From positions 5,873 to 18,561 of the forward strand of contig JH993966.1 in the NCBI GenBank assembly GCA_000316135.1: 12,689 bases of DNA, written 5' to 3'. Below, one piece after another: positions 6,391 through 12,689 of this stretch. The notes under the pieces are model-generated. The model made no database searches and had not been told where the DNA came from. It saw nothing but the letters and a program-made list of their open reading frames with translations. The translations under genes and the position numbers were made by a program. The DNA comes from Trachipleistophora hominis. Taxonomy: Eukaryota; Microsporidia; Pleistophoridae. Position 1 is the first letter of the stretch; the number at the start of each line of letters is the position of its first letter.

Positions 6391-7488
6391 CTAATCAACC
6401 AAATATTTTATCGCTGCAGTACCACTCGCCGTACAATATTCTATGTATGCATTGTCATCACCGCCACAGCTGGCCAAAATTACACCATCACATTCAACAA
6501 CAAATGCCCGTGTATTCTGCCCAACGAATATTAAACGTGGCATTTCCTTGAATCCAATATCAAAATTGTACGTATACTGCGAGAGAAACGTTCTAGTAAA
6601 CGATTCGTAATAATTTTCCTTAAAAAAGGTGCCCTGCACTTTCTTTGCGCAAATCTCATCCTTAACCACCATAATATCCATGTTGTGTAGTTGTATGCGT
6701 GATGGATTGGTAGTAGGATGCAAGTTTGAAGGTTTGTCTTTGATGTCAAAGTTTACCGGAAGAATTGTCTTGACAGGCTCATGCCTGTCCAGCATCACTA
6801 TAATATCATTTTTACATGTGTTTGCGAATCTTGTAACAGCGCTAGAAATGTTTTTTACGTTGAATTTACCTGTGAGTACGAGAATATCGCACTCAACCGC
6901 TTTTATACGGTCTAAAGTTTCGTTTTCCAATTTCATATTGCTAAAGAATGCAATTGTAACGTTTTTCTGCATTAGATCCCATCGTTCAATCGATCCTACA
7001 GTTATTTCTGGCAAATAAATTCGTTTTATCTCGAACTCTCCGTTCTCGTTGCTGCCAGCGGCACCAAAAAACATGCCATCAAATATAAAAAGATCTTCAT
7101 CAATATTAAATCTCACTTTAACCACCGATTCATCATCTTCTACAACATTCTCATCGAACTTATTCCTGTAGTACATTCCAAATATAATCATATCATCACC
7201 CTTTGTCATAGATTGCAGGAAGTAGTACCTTTCCAAATCGTTGCTGAACTCCTTTTCAAAGCCTTTGAGCCTAAAAATATCGCATGTTAGGGACTTTTCT
7301 ATTCGCTCAATTACAAAATTGAGATTTTCGTTCGTAGCAACACCGTTATGAAAGTGTCTGAGGTATTCGTCTGCTATTTTCTTGTATTTTTCTATCGTAT
7401 ATTTCCTTTCATTTAACATTTTCATCTGCGCCGATGAGAGCAAGATGTTGTTCTTCTGTGTGAATATCTCGTAAATTTGTCGGAGCAT
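6391..7488 (-). CDS. DPB2: DNA polymerase epsilon subunit B (Dpb2/POLE2)
   Basis: Dpb2 is the essential non-catalytic second subunit of the leading-strand replicase Pol epsilon, linking the polymerase to the CMG helicase. Supporting features in order: an N-terminal helical region (LRQIYEIFTQKNNILL); an OB-fold segment with FDGMFFGAAG and GEFEIKRIYLPEI; the calcineurin-like phosphoesterase domain with ILVLTGKFN, where the family has a GNF-like strand; and IIVMLDRHEP in place of the family's PGPxDP. Then come the very characteristic TTNPSRIQ with a following IMVVKDEI (family NPCRIQY), LIFVGQNTRAFVVECDGV and a C-terminal TASGTAAIKYL. Metal-binding residues of active phosphoesterases are absent, as expected for B subunits. 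Length is 365 residues, shorter than human POLE2 (about 527). The frame extends to an ATG at 7599 (37 more, mainly hydrophobic residues). I prefer the ATG at 7488 because homology starts there, but neither start has a CCC motif. Confidence 0.88.
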   Translation of the reverse strand: MLRQIYEIFTQKNNILLSSAQMKMLNERKYTIEKYKKIADEYLRHFHNGVATNENLNFVIERIEKSLTCDIFRLKGFEKEFSNDLERYYFLQSMTKGDDMIIFGMYYRNKFDENVVEDDESVVKVRFNIDEDLFIFDGMFFGAAGSNENGEFEIKRIYLPEITVGSIERWDLMQKNVTIAFFSNMKLENETLDRIKAVECDILVLTGKFNVKNISSAVTRFANTCKNDIIVMLDRHEPVKTILPVNFDIKDKPSNLHPTTNPSRIQLHNMDIMVVKDEICAKKVQGTFFKENYYESFTRTFLSQYTYNFDIGFKEMPRLIFVGQNTRAFVVECDGVILASCGGDDNAYIEYCTASGTAAIKYLVD

Positions 7489-7645
7489 CGAACTTTTTAC
7501 TGAGAGCGAAAAAGGGATAGAAAAAATATAAAATATCGGTTGAGTACCAATTCTCATAAATACCTCACAAAACATTTTAATGACATGCCGGGAATACATC
7601 GTATATTTTTACAGCTCTCACACTTAAATATTTGTGAATAAACGC

Positions 7646-7663
7646 AGCTGTACGTGTACAGCT
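7646..7663. promoter_or_regulatory. 18-bp inverted repeat in the divergent promoter
   Basis: AGCTGTAC-GT-GTACAGCT has perfect 8-base arms with a two-base centre. Its position between two divergent genes and its dyad symmetry suit a site for a dimeric DNA-binding factor. The two-base spacer makes it poor as an RNA hairpin. A regulatory role is inferred. Confidence 0.5.
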
Positions 7664-7929
7664 TCTACTAATTTAATATTTCAGCCCAAGTTTTAAATTA
7701 AATCTCATAATTTGTATTTCCCGTAAATGAATGTTTTATAAAGGAAACAAACTTGGATACAATACAAATTAAACTTTACTTTCATTCAGCAAGTAATAAA
7801 AGAATTTCATATTTTGCACAGCTAAACATTTAAATTGTAAGTAAATCAAGAAATAATTTCCTATCCACACCAATATGTGAAGATATAGTTGAGCTATTTT
7901 TCACAGACAAAAATAAAAATTGTAATAGG

Positions 7930-7932
7930 CCC
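7930..7932 (+). promoter_or_regulatory. CCC motif four bases before ATG 7937
   Basis: GGCCCTGTG precedes the ATG. The motif supports 7937 as the start of the large gene rather than any upstream non-ATG codon. Confidence 0.45.
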
Positions 7933-7936
7933 TGTG

Positions 7937-10900
7937 ATGAAGAAAAACGAGCTGATAAAATACGCGTTGAAAGCGGAGGAATCAAAAATAAAGTTGGAAG
8001 GTAAAGATAATGAGTGTTATTTATACTTGCCTACGCCAATTTTAGAACTCAATAATATGTTTGGACCAGAGATAAAGGGCAAATACGCGAAGATAAACGC
8101 CAAAAATTTTTTTATACAGAAACGAAAGTGTCTGATTGAGAGAAACTCTTTGGACTACGCCCTATTCTACTCGTTGCTTAGAGAGCTAAGAGAAGTACGG
8201 GATGGTTGGATGAATGGCGACAAAAAGGATAATAATATTGCACCGAGTATTGAAAATGGTGGGATAGAAGAATTTGCTGCCCAAACAAAGAAATTGGACA
8301 GTGATGGGCTATCAAGAGGGAATTGCCCGATTGAACAATCAAATCTGAACACAACATCACGAAAATCGAGAACGTCTCGAAAAAAAGCGGCATTTATCAA
8401 ATCTTGGTACGGAAACAGCAGAAAAAAACAGGGAAAGAAACTGTTTATGATCGATATAGCAGATCCTTTAATTGTTATAAGCGTTTTGATTGAGACAAAA
8501 CATTTTGCATCGTTCGTCTACATGGAGAAAGACGCGATCAACATCAACGGGTTAAAATTGAACAAAAATACGAATTGGCACAAATTATTCCATTTTCTGT
8601 TGCCGAGGGCCGGCAGCAATGGAATCAGAAATGTTTTGAACCTTTACGACGAAAAGTTATCGGTGATGCTGTACGTGCAAAACAAGAACAAGGATGATAT
8701 TTTAAGGCACATGATCTTTTGTAATTTGGATTTGGCAAGGAAAATTGTGCTGTTTTACAATAACATCGGCAAAGAAATTTGTGAATTGTACGTAACGGAA
8801 TGTGAAAAGAAAGAAAACAAAGAATGGGTGATAGAATACCTGAACAACAGCCTCATAGGAAGCATCGGTCCAAATCTGCTTCATCTGTACACTAAATACG
8901 AAAAGGAAATTAATTTAACAAAGATTGCTGAAATTAAAGATTATATTGATATAGCAAAAAAAGAGGAACATTTAAAGAATAACGATGTGATAAAACAGTA
9001 TGAAGAGGTGTATTCGTTTTTTATGTCGACTGAAGGAATGACATCAAATGAATTTAGAGTGAAGGAGGTTCTTTCATTGGAGTTGGATGAGGAGGTGGCC
9101 AGCGAAACAAAGAAAATGCTGTGCAGACTCGTTAAATCGAACGTAGAATTTATTGCAAATGAGCTGAGCAAGCAGAACACTAAATCACGACGGACCGTAA
9201 TGAGACAAATAGTTACAGAATCGTGGGAGCACATGTTGTGCATGTATGCCGATCTTGTATGCACGCAAGACGGGCTGAACAGGTTCATTTTTGAATGCGA
9301 ACTCTTCGTTTACATCGTAGAAGCGAATAGTGGGACGATGCCCGCTGATACGAACGAGAGAGCTGAACTGGAAAGAAAAAATGCGATTAAAATGAGAAAG
9401 GCGGCAAAGTTCATCGACGTTCTTGAATTCAAAAATCCGTCGAAAAGCATTCTATTGAACATGTTACGGACATACTTGGAGCGATGTCTCCAAAGAAAAC
9501 GCTACGGAATAATCGGCGTATTACGGGCGTATTTAAACAAAAGATCTGATTTTGAGTACAAACTACTTCAAAATTTCAGGAACTGCATTTTTAGGATGAG
9601 CGGTGTAAGGCTCAAACAGAAAATTGCGCTTGTTGATTTGTATTACGAACTGATTGAAGAAAATAACAGGAAACAGAGAGACATGTCGATCAACTTTGAG
9701 GAAATTATGACTATGAGCACGGGTAATCCTTTAAACTATGGCCGGCTTACCCCGCTCGAGATTAAACACGTTAAATTTGGGCCAGATGTCATAAAATACA
9801 TCGAAAGTTTCAGAGGGAAGGTCTTTGAACGATTTTTTGATGCAAAAAACTTCATTTTATTTACAAATTGCTTTTTGAGCAATTTAACAGATCTTGGATG
9901 GATTGAAAATTCTTTGCTAAGTATTAAAAGCACCAGGGAGGACTTGAATGTCATGGTAGAAAGCCTAATTAGTCAGGTTAAGGTTAGAAGGTGCATGCTT
10001 GGTGATGTTATAGCGGTTTCGGATAATAAAGAGGTGAAGAATGGATCAATACCAGTAAATGATGTGGAACGATTGAAAACGGCAGAAAATGAAGAAAAGG
10101 AAACGACGAGAAACGATGAAATGCGTAAACAGCCAACACTTCCCGCTGAAGATGCAAAACAAACAGGCGTGGCAGTTCAAGAAAAGGAGGAAGGCACGGA
10201 TATATCACGAATAACAGAGCAGAACGATATGAGAAAAACATCTGAGTCATCAAGCGCATATCAATCGCGATACTGTGACCAGAAAAATGTGCCGAAGAAT
10301 TACGGGGAATACATGGAAAAGGAAATTGAACCGGGTGAAATTGTGTGTGACAAGAAAAGAATTTGTGAAAATAACTACGAAAGAGGCAGAAATGCCGACT
10401 ATCATTACGATGCATCATTTCAATACGATGATAGAACGGATAGTATTAACAGAGAGTATCACAGAAATGGTGATGATAGAGGAATAGACCGCCAGGCATC
10501 CGGATGGAATGAAGAGCGTATTGAAAGAGATACGTCTCGTAACGTGTCTTACATGCACAGGAAAGATGAATGGAGAGAGAACGGCACAAGCCGTTACTTA
10601 GATCGAATGAAAGAATATTACGATGCATCACCGCGTGGTTATGAATCAAGAAATGATTCTTGTCGTGATTCTGGATATGAAGTAAACCATCGAGCCTCTT
10701 CACATCGTACCGAAAATGAGAGAAAAAAGTATTTAGATTCATCATCTCTAAGCCACAGGAGAGGAAATTACAGGAGCTCTTACTTGTCATGCAATGAGTA
10801 TGGCAGAGAGCCGTGCAGTAACAACTCGTGGAACGCGCAAAATCAGATGAAACATTCACAAAGAAAACAGGAGAGTAGTCACCGCTCAAGACGAATCGAT

Positions 10901-11131
10901 GATGAGCTAGGAAGAGATGAGCACGATGATCGAGAAAGAAGCAGCAATGATCAAATGTACGACGGGCGTATGCATGATCGTGATCGTATGGAGCATCCTG
11001 AATACAACGATGATACTCGTAACTACAATAGAAGAAGTGGTTATTCATGGTCACGGTATGGTCGAAGGGATCAGGACCGCCCTTCTGATGCGTATTTAAA
11101 CGAGAGAGCACGTAGGAGAAGGCGTCAATGA
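7937..11131 (+). CDS. Large helical protein with Arg/Asp/Tyr/Ser-rich tail, probably nuclear RNA-associated
   Basis: This is 1064 residues from ATG 7937 to TGA 11129-11131. Residues 1 to about 690 are predicted mostly helical, with repeated Leu/Ile/Phe heptad-like patterns, as in an alpha-solenoid scaffold. A basic stretch at about 140-170 (SRKSRTSRKKAAF, SRKKQGKK) could be a nuclear localisation signal. From about residue 700 to the end the protein becomes low-complexity: first Glu/Lys-rich, then Arg, Asp, Tyr, Ser, Asn and His with many SR/RS and RD/DR pairs, ending ARRRRRQ. A long helical body plus a charged RS/RD-type tail is the layout of mRNA processing or export scaffolds such as THO2/THOC2 or CWC22-like proteins. 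I cannot align it to either, so the function is unassigned. There is no membrane segment or enzyme motif. It is divergent from DPB2 and convergent with the tubby gene. Confidence 0.85.
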   Translation: MKKNELIKYALKAEESKIKLEGKDNECYLYLPTPILELNNMFGPEIKGKYAKINAKNFFIQKRKCLIERNSLDYALFYSLLRELREVRDGWMNGDKKDNNIAPSIENGGIEEFAAQTKKLDSDGLSRGNCPIEQSNLNTTSRKSRTSRKKAAFIKSWYGNSRKKQGKKLFMIDIADPLIVISVLIETKHFASFVYMEKDAININGLKLNKNTNWHKLFHFLLPRAGSNGIRNVLNLYDEKLSVMLYVQNKNKDDILRHMIFCNLDLARKIVLFYNNIGKEICELYVTECEKKENKEWVIEYLNNSLIGSIGPNLLHLYTKYEKEINLTKIAEIKDYIDIAKKEEHLKNNDVIKQYEEVYSFFMSTEGMTSNEFRVKEVLSLELDEEVASETKKMLCRLVKSNVEFIANELSKQNTKSRRTVMRQIVTESWEHMLCMYADLVCTQDGLNRFIFECELFVYIVEANSGTMPADTNERAELERKNAIKMRKAAKFIDVLEFKNPSKSILLNMLRTYLERCLQRKRYGIIGVLRAYLNKRSDFEYKLLQNFRNCIFRMSGVRLKQKIALVDLYYELIEENNRKQRDMSINFEEIMTMSTGNPLNYGRLTPLEIKHVKFGPDVIKYIESFRGKVFERFFDAKNFILFTNCFLSNLTDLGWIENSLLSIKSTREDLNVMVESLISQVKVRRCMLGDVIAVSDNKEVKNGSIPVNDVERLKTAENEEKETTRNDEMRKQPTLPAEDAKQTGVAVQEKEEGTDISRITEQNDMRKTSESSSAYQSRYCDQKNVPKNYGEYMEKEIEPGEIVCDKKRICENNYERGRNADYHYDASFQYDDRTDSINREYHRNGDDRGIDRQASGWNEERIERDTSRNVSYMHRKDEWRENGTSRYLDRMKEYYDASPRGYESRNDSCRDSGYEVNHRASSHRTENERKKYLDSSSLSHRRGNYRSSYLSCNEYGREPCSNNSWNAQNQMKHSQRKQESSHRSRRIDDELGRDEHDDRERSSNDQMYDGRMHDRDRMEHPEYNDDTRNYNRRSGYSWSRYGRRDQDRPSDAYLNERARRRRRQ

Positions 11132-11418
11132 ACGAATATGTTTCTTTTGGTGAAATAATATGCATGCGAACACTAACGGGTCTATTTACGATGATTGATA
11201 TGGTTATAGTTTATTTTTCGTAATGAAAGATAAATTTTGATGGTGTATTACGTTCGTTTTTACACTCAATGGAACGTTTTGATTTGAATCTTAAATGAAG
11301 AACCCGTTAGGATCACGAAATGCCCAGCAAACGAGGATGTTTTGTAAAAATAAAATTGTTGTTTAGAAAGAACCTTTTAGTTAGTGCTAACAAGGAAGGA
11401 TAATGGTTGTAATGAAAA

Positions 11419-11498
11419 TTGTTGGCCCGGAGCCAACCTCCTCTATTTATTCACTTAAATAAACAATCCTTATGTTGCAACATGTACCGGCCCAACAA
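11419..11498. repeat. Nested inverted-repeat cluster
   Basis: TTGTTGGCCCGG (11419-11430) is repeated in inverted orientation, with one mismatch, as CCGGCCCAACAA (11487-11498), 56 bases apart. The left arm can also fold locally as GTTGGC-CCGGA-GCCAAC (11421-11437, perfect 6-bp stem). A perfect 12-bp palindrome, ATGTTGCAACAT, lies at 11472-11483 just inside the right arm. The arms are GC-rich in AT-rich surroundings. Alternatives are a structured RNA, a 3'-end element, a protein-binding cluster or a tiny MITE-like remnant. No coding capacity. Confidence 0.5.
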
Positions 11499-11553
11499 AA
11501 ATAATGTGTAATTTAATAAAATTTATCTAAAAAAGTTTTTGCAAATTTTACTG

Positions 11554-11697
11554 ATGGCAGACTCGTCTTCTCATGTAACAACGAGCGTATTTAACCTAAT
11601 TGTAAATTTATTTTCATATGAATATGAAGATTTGGCAGAAAATGTAAACGATGGTGTTATTAAAATGAATGAAGTTTCTTCAAGAATATGTTTTTGA
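11554..11697 (+). CDS. Possible 47-residue small protein
   Basis: The ORF runs from ATG 11554 to TGA 11695-11697 and begins MADSSSHVTTSVFNLIVNLF, then an acidic stretch and a short end (SSRICF). Its balanced composition and amphipathic middle look more protein-like than most random short ORFs here. It lacks a CCC motif, has no recognised homolog and has no clear AATAAA. It could equally be chance or a relic. Confidence 0.2.
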   Translation: MADSSSHVTTSVFNLIVNLFSYEYEDLAENVNDGVIKMNEVSSRICF

Positions 11698-11826
11698 ATA
11701 ATAATGGTATGAAATGTTAATTTAATTTGAATATTTCTCATGTATCCTTTCGTTTATGATGAAATAAATTCGGAATCTCTAGCCTATACGGTGCATACCA
11801 TAGGAATAGCAATAAACTAAATAAAT

Positions 11827-12522
11827 TCAGCTCTCAAATAATAAAGCTGAAAGACTGATCGCAAATGCCTGCAAAGCATTCCAAGGGAACGTGTAGTTTA
11901 ATCTATAATCATTTTCAGAGTTGGCACCAAAGCTTAAATTTATGTGACTTGGTATTTTGGGATGTGTTAGCTGGAAATTCCTTTCAGACGGCATAATGGA
12001 CGAGTTATTGTAATTAAGTGTGTACAAGTCTCTATCCTTATTATAACGCGGCTTTTTGTTCACCAGTCTTATAATTTTATCCTCTTCATTATTACGATAT
12101 CGTTCTAACACGGAATCTCCTTCCACGGTGTAAATAACTTCTATATCATGGAATAACTTGTGATCACACATAACATTTGCATATTTTATTATTATTGTAT
12201 CTCTTTCTGCCTCATATAGCACAAATTCATTTTTTTTCATATTCATTTTTAGCCAACCAATTTTTCTTAGTTTCTGGTTCTTTTCAAAGGTGTATATGTT
12301 GTAGCCAAACAGAGTTTTGTATGCGTTCATGACCAGCAATTCTCTTCTTTCGCTCAGTTCTAAGTGATATGAAAAGCTATAATTCGATATCTTTAGGACT
12401 TTACCACCTATAATTACTTCTCGGTTAACGCGGGAAGTTGAAATTAGGTACTTGAATTTCTCCGGAGGGAGACGTAGTAAATCGCTGTTGAATGCGTTGA
12501 AGCTGAAAGGCTGGCTGTTCAT
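11827..12522 (-). CDS. Tubby C-terminal-domain protein
   Basis: Tubby-like proteins fold into a beta-barrel around a central helix and in animals bind PI(4,5)P2, acting in membrane-linked signalling and ciliary trafficking. The 231 residues are almost only this domain. LRKIGWLKMNMKKNEFVLYE (85-104) corresponds to the family's K-L-R-S-N-x-x-G-T-x-F-x-x-Y-D strand pair. NKKPRYNKDRDLYTLNY (155-171) matches the N-K-x-P-x-W-N-x-x-x-x-x-Y-x-L-N-F motif. RNFQLTHP (181-188) matches K-N-F-Q. The end, ALQAFAISLSA (216-226), is the terminal signature helix, though without the usual final KLACE-like residues. The segment where mouse Tub has its PI(4,5)P2-binding Lys/Arg cluster reads NAYKTLFGYN (66-75), with one basic residue. 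There is no long N-terminal extension. ATG 12522 is the only plausible start and lacks a CCC motif. It is convergent with the large RD-rich gene. Confidence 0.88.
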   Translation of the reverse strand: MNSQPFSFNAFNSDLLRLPPEKFKYLISTSRVNREVIIGGKVLKISNYSFSYHLELSERRELLVMNAYKTLFGYNIYTFEKNQKLRKIGWLKMNMKKNEFVLYEAERDTIIIKYANVMCDHKLFHDIEVIYTVEGDSVLERYRNNEEDKIIRLVNKKPRYNKDRDLYTLNYNNSSIMPSERNFQLTHPKIPSHINLSFGANSENDYRLNYTFPWNALQAFAISLSALLFES

Positions 12523-12689
12523 TGTCTTTTACATCTGCACTTGTTAAAAGAACCATCTGTTTTGGATTTGCAAAATCAATTTGTTATAAACTGCAAACAT
12601 TGATCTTAGATTGGTAGGTGGAACTAAAAGCTTTGAATCAAAAGTTTAGCTGGTGATATGATTTCTTTCATCCTTTCTTTGTCGACCGA
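12523..12689. other. 5' region of the tubby gene up to the window edge
   Basis: 167 bases with no ORF, repeat or RNA gene that I can support. Presumably it holds the tubby promoter and 5' UTR. Confidence 0.5.

Larger units (their letters stand above)
7600..7936. other. Divergent promoter region between DPB2 and the large RD-rich gene
   Basis: 337 bases of AT-rich sequence (up to about 448 if DPB2 starts at 7488). It holds a strong 8+2+8 inverted repeat at 7646-7663. The frame of the + gene is open a little upstream of its ATG (from 7889) without any ATG, so that part is taken as 5' UTR. Nothing else was recognised. Confidence 0.6.
11132..11826. other. Convergent intergenic region with inverted repeats and a small ORF
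   Basis: 695 AT-rich bases between the large gene (+) and the tubby gene (-). It contains the symmetric cluster at 11419-11498 and a 47-codon ORF at 11554-11697, listed separately. The remainder shows no ORF, RNA gene or mobile element. Confidence 0.6.

Noticed and set aside
10446..11165. 239-codon minus-strand ORF rich in His, Tyr and Cys
   Set aside because: It mirrors the low-complexity Arg/Asp/Tyr tail of the large gene. Its length follows from the biased composition of the coding strand.
1..12689. Mobile element, viral insertion or CRISPR-like array
   Set aside because: No transposase, reverse transcriptase or integrase motif, no long terminal or regularly spaced repeats were seen. The called genes are cellular or unrecognised.

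Overview
The window looks like chromosomal DNA of a fungus-related, extremely reduced eukaryote, most likely a microsporidian. The evidence is a set of intron-free, clearly eukaryotic genes (UFD1, an EZH-type SET methyltransferase, the DNA polymerase epsilon B subunit, a tubby-domain protein) that are shortened and very divergent. Four starts have CCC directly or four bases upstream of the ATG, a pattern described for microsporidian genes, and AATAAA lies at or within a few bases of several stop codons. Intergenic DNA is AT-rich and rather long (about 0.3 to 1 kb), so the gene-dense Encephalitozoon type is unlikely. A Trachipleistophora/Vavraia-like lineage is possible, but that is a guess.

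Layout: (1) 2-1204 (+), the 3' part of an unrecognised helical protein cut by the window edge. (2) 1518-2195 (-), UFD1 reduced to its N-terminal double-barrel domain. (3) 2196-3205, a 1 kb AT-rich divergent spacer. (4) 3206-4785 (+), an EZH/E(z)-type histone methyltransferase with CXC and SET domains and a break in the reading frame near its 5' end, at or after an eight-A run. (5) 4786-5683, a spacer with a 15-bp tandem duplication, a hairpin and a GC-rich structured island. (6) 5684-6064 (-), a small protein with about three membrane segments. (7) 6391-7488 or 7599 (-), DPB2/POLE2. (8) 7600-7936, a divergent promoter region with an 8+2+8 inverted repeat. (9) 7937-11131 (+), a 1064-residue protein with a helical body and an Arg/Asp/Tyr/Ser-rich tail, probably nuclear. 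(10) 11132-11826, a spacer holding a cluster of inverted repeats and a possible 47-codon ORF. (11) 11827-12522 (-), a tubby C-terminal-domain protein.

The genes do not form a pathway. They are housekeeping genes (protein degradation, chromatin, DNA replication, probable RNA handling, membrane) in alternating orientation, with UFD1/EZH and DPB2/large-protein as divergent pairs. No rRNA, tRNA, CRISPR array, transposase or viral gene was recognised. The most interesting points are the frame break and altered active-site surroundings of the EZH-like gene, a tubby domain that appears to lack the phosphoinositide-binding basic cluster, a UFD1 without a visible Cdc48-binding box, and three structured intergenic elements.
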